This document shows positions 26,790 through 33,978 of a stretch of DNA of 61,239 bases, in pieces; the first letter of the stretch is position 1; every line of letters starts with the position of its first letter. The DNA is from Bacteroidota bacterium (GTDB taxonomy: Bacteria; Bacteroidota; Bacteroidia; NORP154), in the NCBI GenBank assembly GCA_022572355.1, contig JACZWC010000026.1, positions 1 through 61,239 on the forward strand. The letters are read 5' to 3'. The notes under the pieces are model-generated. The model was not told where the DNA came from and did not search any database. It saw only the letters and a program-made list of their open reading frames with translations. The position numbers and the translations under genes were made by a program.

Positions 26790-28423
26790 AGTTTTATCCA
26801 TTTTTTCTGGTGGCAATTACCGTTTGCGCATAATTCAATGAAATAAATACCTGCTATGGTGTTTTCATCAAATCCTATTAGCCGTTTTGCATAACTGCCC
26901 GGCCCATATTCCTGTTCATTTTCGAGTATTGTAACTTTTCCAAGTAAATCAATCAGCCTTATGGAAATAAGGGCTGGATTCTTTAACTCAAATGATATAA
27001 CGCTTCCCTCATCTCCGGGATTTGGAAATATTTCAAATGCCAATCTATCATCCTCTTTTTCGGATATATTGAGAACTACATTTATGATTAGTTCAAATGT
27101 GTCCACTGAACACAAGTTGGAAGCTATCAGTCGAACTGTTCTGCTGCCCAGGCTTGAATAAAGATGTGTAGGATTCTTATCTGTACTCGTAGTAGAATCT
27201 CCAAAATCCCAAAAATAGCTGTCGGCATCCGTTGTGAGGTTCACAAATAGCGTTGAATCCGTATTGGTGACTGTTCCCGTCCAAAAACTGGCATTTACAT
27301 CCTGATATATTGAAACCTCAACTGTTGCCAATTCCCAGCAAAATTGTGACTCATTGATATAAACACTGTACAAAGTGGTGGAGTCAGGGCTTACCGTAAT
27401 GGACGCCGTCATTTCACCCGTCGACCATAGATAGGAACTCCCTCCGCTTGCGGAAAGGGTTACGGACCCACCCGGGCAAACATAAATGTCGGGTGTAATG
27501 GTATAGGAAATGACCGAACAATACACGCAGCTGCTATCGCTTGTATTCGCCATGGGATTGTAATTGATGGCGGCAGTATCCATGCAGCCAAAATACACTG
27601 GCGGTGGTGGTGGAATGTTCAATATCTCTGTTAGATAGTAAAGAATTAAGTTAACCGGATCAAAATACGTTACAGTGAGCTCCTTAACCAAGGGGTATCG
27701 AAGACCTTCTTGATAATATAGATAGTAATTGATTGTATCCAGGTTCACCATATTAATATTCCCGTTTATAAATGTGCTGTCATATCTATATTCGGTTATG
27801 TGAACCCTGAGGACACTATCATATGATCCCATACCCGTTAGCATCGTACCCCACCCGTCAGCGTCAATTTTTTTAAACAGATGATACTCGGCTTTGTACA
27901 CGTTAGGGCCAAACCAAATTTCCAGTTCCATAAGCGCATAGGTACTATCAGAATACCCATAGGTGTACAGATTGCTGAGCAATGTATCCTCGTTAGGCGG
28001 GTTTAAGTAAAAGAACAGCGTATCAATTGTCGCGCTATCTGTCACTATCCATACCATGCCATTCTGCCAAAATCCAGAAGCGTCAGTCGCGTAAAATGTA
28101 TATTGATCAATGTCTGGATCACCAGGTACTCCCGGCATATACAGATACCTGGATAATGTGGCAGATGGATATTGTGCAGCAAAGGGCCCTGATGTTGCGT
28201 CGAGATAATCAATTAGCTGAGCGCCATACATAATCCCGCCCGTGAAATCATATGTTTGAGCCGGACCCGGCGCCGATGTTGGCGGAGTGTCGGCAAATGC
28301 AACGTTTCTGAGCAGGTAATTCGTTCCTACAATTGGAAACTCGCTACTGTCCAGGCTTACTTGAGCCCGTATGCCCGTACAAGACATTGTAACTACTAAC
28401 AAAAGAAGGCATCTTCTTTTCAT
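26786..28423 (-). CDS. Exported protein with PKD-like domain and T9SS sorting end
   Basis: 545-residue T9SS cargo. Signal peptide (CLLLLVVTMSCTGIRAQ, ends ~21), a long unassigned N-terminal beta-rich region (to ~270) with repeated WxxYDST-like strands, a Pro-rich linker (PPPPP ~278), a calcium-loop-like stretch with Cys pairs (GCMDTAAINYNP, SSCVYC), an Ig-like SVTLSASGGSSYLWSTG segment, a PKD domain (~385-445, SYFWDFGDSTTSTDKNPTHLY), and a C-terminal type A sorting domain (FEIFPNPGDEGSVISFEL to the end). It lies 8 bases after the DUF4956 gene and its TGA overlaps the CotH-like start, so the two exported proteins are translationally coupled and may act together at the surface. No catalytic motif seen. 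Confidence 0.85.
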   Translation of the reverse strand: MKRRCLLLLVVTMSCTGIRAQVSLDSSEFPIVGTNYLLRNVAFADTPPTSAPGPAQTYDFTGGIMYGAQLIDYLDATSGPFAAQYPSATLSRYLYMPGVPGDPDIDQYTFYATDASGFWQNGMVWIVTDSATIDTLFFYLNPPNEDTLLSNLYTYGYSDSTYALMELEIWFGPNVYKAEYHLFKKIDADGWGTMLTGMGSYDSVLRVHITEYRYDSTFINGNINMVNLDTINYYLYYQEGLRYPLVKELTVTYFDPVNLILYYLTEILNIPPPPPVYFGCMDTAAINYNPMANTSDSSCVYCSVISYTITPDIYVCPGGSVTLSASGGSSYLWSTGEMTASITVSPDSTTLYSVYINESQFCWELATVEVSIYQDVNASFWTGTVTNTDSTLFVNLTTDADSYFWDFGDSTTSTDKNPTHLYSSLGSRTVRLIASNLCSVDTFELIINVVLNISEKEDDRLAFEIFPNPGDEGSVISFELKNPALISIRLIDLLGKVTILENEQEYGPGSYAKRLIGFDENTIAGIYFIELCANGNCHQKKWIKL

Positions 28424-28431
28424 GCTATGTA

Positions 28432-29118
28432 CTAGTCAACTTCAGTTCTGCGTTCCGTTTCTTCCTGAAGGGAGGAATATGCTCCTGCGTCCTCATAATA
28501 AAAGACCCTCACCCTGGCCGTGTCCCTCAAAAAATCAATTCGTCCAATCTCCGCCCTGTGTATATTCAATCCCGTTCTCTCTCTCAGGTCCTCGAGCAGC
28601 TTTTGGTAATTCTCCGGTTTTATCAGTTCTATTTTTTCCAGAATAACCGTTTGCCTTGACTCATGCTTTAGCAACCATACTTTTTCCAATCCATAGGTTA
28701 TCGCCGCAATAATAATATTGGTAAAGACCAGCTCCATGTAGCTAACCTTTTTATTGGCCAAACCGTTAATGGCCGATATACCTATTACCACAAAGAGGTA
28801 TGTCATTTCCTTAATTGGAATCGGATCCGTTCGATACCTGATAATCCCGAAAATGGCAAACATGCCAAGTGCAAAGCCCAGTCCTAACTTTACATTAGAG
28901 AGCAATTGACAAAGGAAGAATACTATTACACTGAACAATAAATAGGTGAACAGATAATCTTTGCGCTTGGTAATCGGATAATAAATGTACCTAACGATCC
29001 AAACAGTAATAAACATATTGAATGCAAACCTGAGCACAAGCTCAAGAAAGTCCTCATAGTCAATAAGTTTAATTCCAAATATCTTTGTCAGTTCTATAAA
29101 ATCAAGCTCCCACAGCAT
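28432..29118 (-). CDS. DUF4956 inner-membrane protein
   Basis: 228 residues with four or five transmembrane helices in the first ~145 residues (LRFAFNMFITVWIVRYIYY; LFTYLLFSVIVFFLCQLL; LGFALGMFAIFGIIRYRT; LFVVIGISAINGLA; ELVFTNIIIAAITYGLE), then a cytoplasmic C-terminal alpha/beta part. The FAIFGIIRYRT segment is the family hallmark. The gene overlaps the VTC-domain gene by 17 bases. From memory, DUF4956, VTC-domain and CotH genes sit together in several phyla, which implies a joint pathway at the membrane; the reaction is not established as far as I know. The ATG at 29118 lies within the end of the upstream gene. Confidence 0.88.
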   Translation of the reverse strand: MLWELDFIELTKIFGIKLIDYEDFLELVLRFAFNMFITVWIVRYIYYPITKRKDYLFTYLLFSVIVFFLCQLLSNVKLGLGFALGMFAIFGIIRYRTDPIPIKEMTYLFVVIGISAINGLANKKVSYMELVFTNIIIAAITYGLEKVWLLKHESRQTVILEKIELIKPENYQKLLEDLRERTGLNIHRAEIGRIDFLRDTARVRVFYYEDAGAYSSLQEETERRTEVD

Positions 29119-29890
29119 ATCTCAATTTATTAATGGTTATTATTTTAGGTTTAAATCTATTGTATTTGATGTCCTCTTTAAACAAGTTATTTTTTGCATC
29201 GGAGTTCATAAGCACCGTTCCTATGCAGTACTTGCTTATCCTCATTGGCCTGATTCTGAATTTCTTCATCGTTTGAATAAACGAGGAGCGGACATTGTAC
29301 TTTTCTTGCTTTACCTCGGCAATGATTAGCCTCGATACCGAGGTTATCTCATCATTGAGTTCAAATCTCAAATCCAGGTCTATTGTAACTCTCTCCTTAG
29401 CTCCTAAGTCTACCAACGTAATACGCTTGAAAGCATTGGCAAGTTTTGCGCGCAGCTCCTTCGCAGGCATTGGAAAATACCTGGACAAAAACTTTACAGA
29501 CCTTTCAGAGAAATCAGGACGGATATCTGATCGTTTGGTTCTTTTTTTGACTGTCCTGCCCTTATTATTCTTGAACTTTACTTCCAGGTAACAGAGCCCC
29601 GTATCGACATACTTTCTATACCTCACTTTATGACGGTTCAATTTCCCATTGTGATGTTGCGTGTATAATTTCAACTTCTCGGTATCAAAGTATAACGAAT
29701 TGTATTGACTGAATTTCACGCCATCAATCTCCAATATTTTGTAATCCCGCGAAAGTTCCTTCAACACATCAGGCAAGGTATCTGAAGTAAAAACATACTT
29801 CGTGTCAGTTCTGTTCAACAGCTTTACGCTGTCCATTTCCTTCAGGGATATTGTGCTATAATCTTTCAGTATGATCTCTGTAGAGCTCAT
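29102..29890 (-). CDS. VTC-domain (polyphosphate polymerase-like) protein
   Basis: 262-residue cytoplasmic protein of the VTC/CYTH tunnel fold. Tunnel-lining basic and acidic residues are visible in order: RTDTKYVF (~27), YNSLYFDT (~64), HNGKLNRHKVRYRKY (~80), YLEVKFKNNKGRTVKKR (~103), and the later strands TIDLDLRFEL and IAEVKQEKY (~195). In yeast the VTC domain polymerises ATP-derived phosphate into polyphosphate; for bacterial members the product is inferred. Its start abuts the stop of the upstream lipoprotein gene, and its end overlaps the DUF4956 gene, so synthesis and a membrane partner look coupled. The lysines and arginines needed for phosphate binding appear kept. Confidence 0.9.
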   Translation of the reverse strand: MSSTEIILKDYSTISLKEMDSVKLLNRTDTKYVFTSDTLPDVLKELSRDYKILEIDGVKFSQYNSLYFDTEKLKLYTQHHNGKLNRHKVRYRKYVDTGLCYLEVKFKNNKGRTVKKRTKRSDIRPDFSERSVKFLSRYFPMPAKELRAKLANAFKRITLVDLGAKERVTIDLDLRFELNDEITSVSRLIIAEVKQEKYNVRSSFIQTMKKFRIRPMRISKYCIGTVLMNSDAKNNLFKEDIKYNRFKPKIITINKLRYAVGA

Positions 29891-30610
29891 TTATCTCTTT
29901 TCTATTATCAGGTCCGGAAGTTGAATCATCTCTCCATCCACTGTTATTGCAGTTAACAGTTCTATTGTTTCTGTGCCGCTTGTGCATGTAAGGCAGTCGG
30001 AAAACGCATATACCTTATAGGATCCTTCAATCAATCCCTGAAACTGAAATACCCCTCCCGCTCCGGTTTTAACGCGATCAAAATACACCTGATCATTATC
30101 ATAGACTATATAAACGTATTCGTTCAACTTGTAATACTGGTATATCAAGGTGGGCCCATTATACTCTTTCATGTAAACTTTCCCGGAAATAGAGCCATTT
30201 CCGTCATTGAGATCTATATTCTTTACTACTTCTATGTCCGATGCCACCACCACCTCCTTTTTGTCCTTTATTTCAACCTGGACCTGTACAGATTCCTTAC
30301 CAGACGGACAAGTATTGCAATCTGAATAAGCAAAAATCGTGTAATTACCCTTTCTCAGATATTGAAACTTGTAACTACCTTCGTCATCTGAATCCATTTG
30401 ATCATCGTATACAGCATTATCGCCATAAATAATAAATACGTCATCTTCCCTTGCCTCTTCTTTTTTAAGAAATTTTCCGTTGGGGTCGTAAAGATTATTA
30501 TAGAGTTTCCCTTCTATAGTAGCTTTGCCTCCCTCTCCTTCTTCCTTCTTACAGGAATTGAAGATTCCCATGATCAAAGCGATTAAAATAATTACACTGA
30601 CTCTAGTCAT
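29891..30610 (-). CDS. Lipoprotein with two carboxypeptidase-regulatory-like repeats
   Basis: First gene of the six-gene operon. The true start is probably the ATG at 30610, which begins a lipoprotein signal (VIILIALIMGIFNSC, lipobox Cys20); the longer frame from 30670 adds 20 residues that block this signal. The mature part is two copies of a ~90-residue beta domain: (1) ATIEGKLYNNLYDPNG to about 110, ending FAYSDCNTCPSGKES; (2) GSISGKVYMKEYNGP to about 225, ending AFSDCLTCTSGTET. The SDC-x-TC-x-SG cysteine pair in both copies is striking and could form a disulfide or bind a ligand. Function unknown; lipid-anchored, probably facing the periplasm or surface. No gap to the VTC gene. Confidence 0.8.
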   Translation of the reverse strand: MTRVSVIILIALIMGIFNSCKKEEGEGGKATIEGKLYNNLYDPNGKFLKKEEAREDDVFIIYGDNAVYDDQMDSDDEGSYKFQYLRKGNYTIFAYSDCNTCPSGKESVQVQVEIKDKKEVVVASDIEVVKNIDLNDGNGSISGKVYMKEYNGPTLIYQYYKLNEYVYIVYDNDQVYFDRVKTGAGGVFQFQGLIEGSYKVYAFSDCLTCTSGTETIELLTAITVDGEMIQLPDLIIEKR

Positions 30611-30908
30611 TTTTCGATTTGTTAATTTAGTTACTTCTATCTCAGCTTTAGCAACGTTAAAGTTACTCAAAGACGCCTTCTTACTGATAAGGTTGTCTAA
30701 TTAAAATGCGTGAGAATTAATTGTGATTGCTGAATGCACTTAAATGAGTACTTCCTCATACAGGTCGCAACAGTAAAATTAAGAAATAAACAAGTAAAAT
30801 CAATTTGAATGATTACCATGGGCAGGGTTTAATTTAGCATTCCGAATTGTGATATAATTCATTACATTTATATCTTGCACCAGATTATAAAAACAAATTT
30901 TTACAGTT

Positions 30909-31403
30909 GTGAGTACCTCAGTGGAAATGACATTCAGTATTGAAGTGTATGAGAGCGCAGCTGAGCTTTCATCTGAAGATCAAGGCCTTCTGAAAAAGGC
31001 ATCAATAGTGTTAAAAGATGCATATGCCCCATATTCTAAATTTAATGTGGGAACAGCTTTGCTGCTGAAAAATGGCGAAATTGTAATCGGTAACAATCAG
31101 GAGAATGTTGCATATCCATCTGGGTTATGTGCAGAACGTGTGGCGCTCTTTGCTGCCGGTGCCCAATACCCGGATGTGCCAGTGATAGCGATTGCCATTA
31201 TGGCTAAATCAGATAGTGTGAGCATTGATGAACCCCTCGCCCCATGCGGAGCATGCAGACAAGTAATGTGTGAAACAGAAAATAGATATGGACAAAAGAT
31301 CAAGGTGCTTTTGAAAGGAGACGCAGATAAGATCTACGTTATTAATAGCGTGTCTGATATTCTCCCATTATCTTTTACCCCTGATAAACTCGCTGTGAAA
31401 TAA
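30909..31403 (+). CDS. cdd: Cytidine deaminase
   Basis: Zinc enzyme of pyrimidine salvage that hydrolyses cytidine and deoxycytidine to uridine and deoxyuridine. 164 residues with the substrate-binding segment AYAPYSKFNVGTALL (~38), Cys74 and catalytic Glu76 in SGLCAERVA, and Cys113/Cys116 in PCGACRQ, completing the zinc site. This three-cysteine homotetrameric type is usual in Bacteroidota. Starts at GTG 30909; the ATG at 30927 (MTFSIEVY) is an alternative. The 238-base gap before it is AT-rich and shared with the divergent lipoprotein operon; I see no further gene there. Confidence 0.95.
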   Translation: MSTSVEMTFSIEVYESAAELSSEDQGLLKKASIVLKDAYAPYSKFNVGTALLLKNGEIVIGNNQENVAYPSGLCAERVALFAAGAQYPDVPVIAIAIMAKSDSVSIDEPLAPCGACRQVMCETENRYGQKIKVLLKGDADKIYVINSVSDILPLSFTPDKLAVK

Positions 31404-31415
31404 GCGCAGAGCACA

Positions 31416-31450
31416 TTGGGAATAAGGATGTCTATTTTATTATAAATTTG
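31416..31450 (+). promoter_or_regulatory. Promoter-like boxes upstream of pdhA
   Basis: TTG at 31416-31418 and TAAATTTG at 31443-31450 (exact TAnnTTTG), 24 bases apart and 23 bases before the pdhA ATG. Fits the Bacteroidota primary sigma pattern. Confidence 0.5.
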
Positions 31451-31473
31451 CATAATCCCCGTACAACAACCCG

Positions 31474-32493
31474 ATGCCAAAAACGATAACAAAGAAGGAG
31501 ATAAAACCCAAACACTCTGAGAAAACATACCTGGAGTGGTTTCGGCTGATGCATCTTATTCGAAAGTTTGAGGAAAAAGCTGGCCAATTGTATATTCAGC
31601 AAAAGATCAGGGGTTTTTGTCATCTGTATATCGGCCAGGAAGCCCTGGTGGCGGGATGTGTTTCTGCCATTAACAAATCTGACAATCTTATTACCGCTTA
31701 CAGGGACCATGCGCATCCTCTTGGGAAGGGATTGCACCCAAAATATGTGATGGCGGAGTTATATGGTAAAGCCACCGGCTCCACCAAGGGTAAGGGTGGT
31801 TCCATGCACATATTTGATGTGAAGAACAGGCTATTCGGTGGGCATGCAATTGTTGGAGCACAGATACCTTTGGGAGCTGGAATCGCCTTTGCAGAAAAAT
31901 ATAAAAAAACCAAAGCTGTAACCCTTTGCTTTATGGGAGATGGAGCAGTTAGACAGGGCGCCTTGCACGAGACATTTAATATGGCAATGACCTGGAAGCT
32001 ACCTGTAATCTTCATTATCGAAAACAATAACTACGCCATGGGCACCTCCGTTGAGCGCACTTCAAATGTAACCGATCTGTACAAATTAGGCGCCGCTTAT
32101 GACATGCCATCATTCCCCGTTGATGGAATGCGCTGCGAGAGTGTGCATGAAGCAGTGATCGAGGCAGCGAAAAGAGCCAGGAGCGGAAATGGCCCAACAC
32201 TGCTGGAAATGGTTACTTACAGGTATAAAGGGCATTCAATGTCCGACCCCGCCAGTTATCGTTCCAAAGAGGAGGTTGAAGAATACAAAGCACGCGACTG
32301 TATAGAACATGTCTTGGCTGTGATAAAGAAATATAAGTTCGCAAATGCCAAAGAGCTCGATGCAATCCGCAAAATAGTTAAGTCTCAAATCGATGAAGCT
32401 GTTAAATTTGCAGAAGAATCTCCTTATCCTGATCTTGATGAACTCTATAAGGACGTGTACATGCAAGAAGATTACCCTTATATAATTGAATAA
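31474..32493 (+). CDS. pdhA: Pyruvate dehydrogenase E1 component subunit alpha
   Basis: Thiamine-diphosphate-dependent alpha subunit of the pyruvate dehydrogenase E1 heterotetramer, which decarboxylates pyruvate and passes acetyl groups to E2. 339 residues. Visible: YIGQEALVAG (~50), the TPP-binding GDG...N region (GDGAVRQGALHETFN at ~155 through ENNNYAMGTSVERT), and the phosphorylation-loop-like YRYKGHSMSDPASYRS (~250). Slightly extended N-terminus with lysine-rich start; the ATG at 31474 fits the promoter boxes. The E2 gene follows after 3 bases. The beta subunit (pdhB) is not adjacent. Confidence 0.95.
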   Translation: MPKTITKKEIKPKHSEKTYLEWFRLMHLIRKFEEKAGQLYIQQKIRGFCHLYIGQEALVAGCVSAINKSDNLITAYRDHAHPLGKGLHPKYVMAELYGKATGSTKGKGGSMHIFDVKNRLFGGHAIVGAQIPLGAGIAFAEKYKKTKAVTLCFMGDGAVRQGALHETFNMAMTWKLPVIFIIENNNYAMGTSVERTSNVTDLYKLGAAYDMPSFPVDGMRCESVHEAVIEAAKRARSGNGPTLLEMVTYRYKGHSMSDPASYRSKEEVEEYKARDCIEHVLAVIKKYKFANAKELDAIRKIVKSQIDEAVKFAEESPYPDLDELYKDVYMQEDYPYIIE

Positions 32494-32496
32494 ATC

Positions 32497-33765
32497 ATGG
32501 CCGAAGTAATAAGAATGCCCAAATTAAGTGATACCATGACCGAAGGCGTTGTGGTAGAATGGCACAAGAAAGTGGGTGATAAAGTGGAGTCCGGCGATCT
32601 GTTAGCAGAGATTGAGACGGATAAGGCTACTATGGAATTTGAATCTTTCCAAGAAGGTATATTACTCTATATCGGGGTTAAAAAGGGTGAAACTGCAGCA
32701 GTGGATTCAATTTTGGCAATCCTCGGAAAGAAAGGCGAAAAAATTGACAAAATATTAAAGGACGAAAAGTCCGCCAAAGGCGGATCCGCCTCTGGCGGAA
32801 AAAAGGAAACAAAAGAAGAGGAGGCACCTGCACCACCGCCAGCAGTTGCGGAACCTGTCGCAACAAAGACACCTGAGCCCGCTCCTGCACCAGTCGCCAG
32901 TAGTGTCTCTGGTGACAGGGTAAAGGCATCTCCAATGGCCAAGAAACTGGCAAATGACAAAGGAGTGAATATCGCGCTTATCACCGGCACAGGCGATGGC
33001 GGTAGAGTTACCAAAAAAGATATCGAGAATTATGTTCATTCTACAGCTGGAGGCAACTCGGTAATTTCAGAAGAAAAGTTCACGGAAGTCGGACTTTCTC
33101 AAATGCGAAAGACCATTGCCAGCAGGCTTGCGGAAAGTAAGTTTACGGCTCCACATTTTTATCTGAAAATCGACATCGACATGGATCGAACCATTGATGT
33201 ACGCACATCGATCAATGCTACGTCGAACGTCAAAATCTCATATAACGATATCATCATTAAAGCGGTGGCGGCGGCTCTAAAAAAACATCCGGCTGTAAAC
33301 TCATCCTGGCTCGAAGATCGAATTAGGTATAACGAACACATAAACATTGGTGTAGCCATAGCTGTTGAAGACGGGCTTCTCGTACCTGTGGTGCATTACG
33401 CGGATGGTAAAACACTTACGCAAATCAATGTGGAGGTAAAAGACTTCGCTGTAAGAGCGAGAGAAAAGAAACTTCAGCCCGAAGATTGGGCAGGCAATAC
33501 ATTTACCGTGTCCAATCTGGGCATGTTTGGCATTGACGAATTTACCGCCATCATCAACACACCTGACGCATGTATAATGGCTATTGGCGCGATACGCGAA
33601 ACTGCGGTAGTAAAAAACGGAGAAGTTGTTCCAGGAAATTTGATGGCCGTAACGCTGTCCTGTGATCATAGAGTTGTAGATGGTGCAACCGGTGCTGAAT
33701 TTCTGCAGACCTTCAAGCACATGATGGAGAATCCGGTCTTGTTCCTGGGAGCAAGCTCTATTTAA
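32497..33765 (+). CDS. pdhC: Dihydrolipoyllysine acetyltransferase, E2 of pyruvate dehydrogenase
   Basis: Core acyltransferase moving the acetyl group from lipoyl-lysine to CoA. 422 residues: one N-terminal lipoyl domain (1-~80, IETDKATMEFE with Lys45 as the likely lipoylated residue), a linker rich in Ala, Pro, Lys and Glu, a peripheral-subunit-binding domain (~147-183, ASPMAKKLANDKGVNI), a second linker, and the catalytic domain (~205-422, SQMRKTIASRLAES; active-site DHRVVDGA near 391). A 30-base double palindrome (32770-32799) encodes KSAKGGSASGGK in the first linker, which tolerates insertions. Only one lipoyl domain is present, fewer than in many E2 proteins. Directly after pdhA, same operon. 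Confidence 0.95.
   Translation: MAEVIRMPKLSDTMTEGVVVEWHKKVGDKVESGDLLAEIETDKATMEFESFQEGILLYIGVKKGETAAVDSILAILGKKGEKIDKILKDEKSAKGGSASGGKKETKEEEAPAPPPAVAEPVATKTPEPAPAPVASSVSGDRVKASPMAKKLANDKGVNIALITGTGDGGRVTKKDIENYVHSTAGGNSVISEEKFTEVGLSQMRKTIASRLAESKFTAPHFYLKIDIDMDRTIDVRTSINATSNVKISYNDIIIKAVAAALKKHPAVNSSWLEDRIRYNEHINIGVAIAVEDGLLVPVVHYADGKTLTQINVEVKDFAVRAREKKLQPEDWAGNTFTVSNLGMFGIDEFTAIINTPDACIMAIGAIRETAVVKNGEVVPGNLMAVTLSCDHRVVDGATGAEFLQTFKHMMENPVLFLGASSI
32770..32799. repeat. Two tandem palindromes inside pdhC
   Basis: TCCGCC-AAA-GGCGGA (32770-32784) followed directly by TCCGCC-TCT-GGCGGA (32785-32799). Both stems are perfect at 6 bp with 3-base loops. They sit in frame in the flexible linker of the E2 protein. 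Confidence 0.9.
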
Positions 33766-33806
33766 CAAGAGCTTAAGGTAAAATCAGCTCGCCAAAACCG
33801 GCAATG

Positions 33807-33883
33807 TACCCCCTACTCGTTTCACTCGCCGTCCCCCTTATCAAGGGGGACAGTTTCGACGCGTAGCGGAGAAACAGGGGGTA
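33807..33883. repeat. Nested hairpin element between pdhC and recG
   Basis: Outer arms TACCCCCT (33807-33814) and AGGGGGTA (33876-33883), middle arms GTTTC (33819-33823) and GAAAC (33871-33875), inner hairpin GTCCCCCTT-ATC-AAGGGGGAC (33831-33851) are all perfect. No T tract follows, so it is not a classical terminator. Confidence 0.85.
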
Positions 33884-33938
33884 ATAATCCGGTGAAACAA
33901 GTTGCATGCTGGCACCCTTCACCCTGCAACAATGTTGC

Positions 33939-33946
33939 TACTTTTG
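33939..33946 (+). promoter_or_regulatory. -7 box upstream of the likely recG start
   Basis: TACTTTTG, exact TAnnTTTG match, 32 bases before the ATG at 33979. It falls inside the longer reading frame from 33892, which argues that the longer start is wrong. Confidence 0.45.
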
Positions 33947-33978
33947 TTGGACAGAGTGCGTTTTCAGCTATCAAACCC

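Noticed and set aside
33892..33978. N-terminal extension of RecG
   Set aside because: Not family-like, and it spans a -7 promoter box and follows a repeat.
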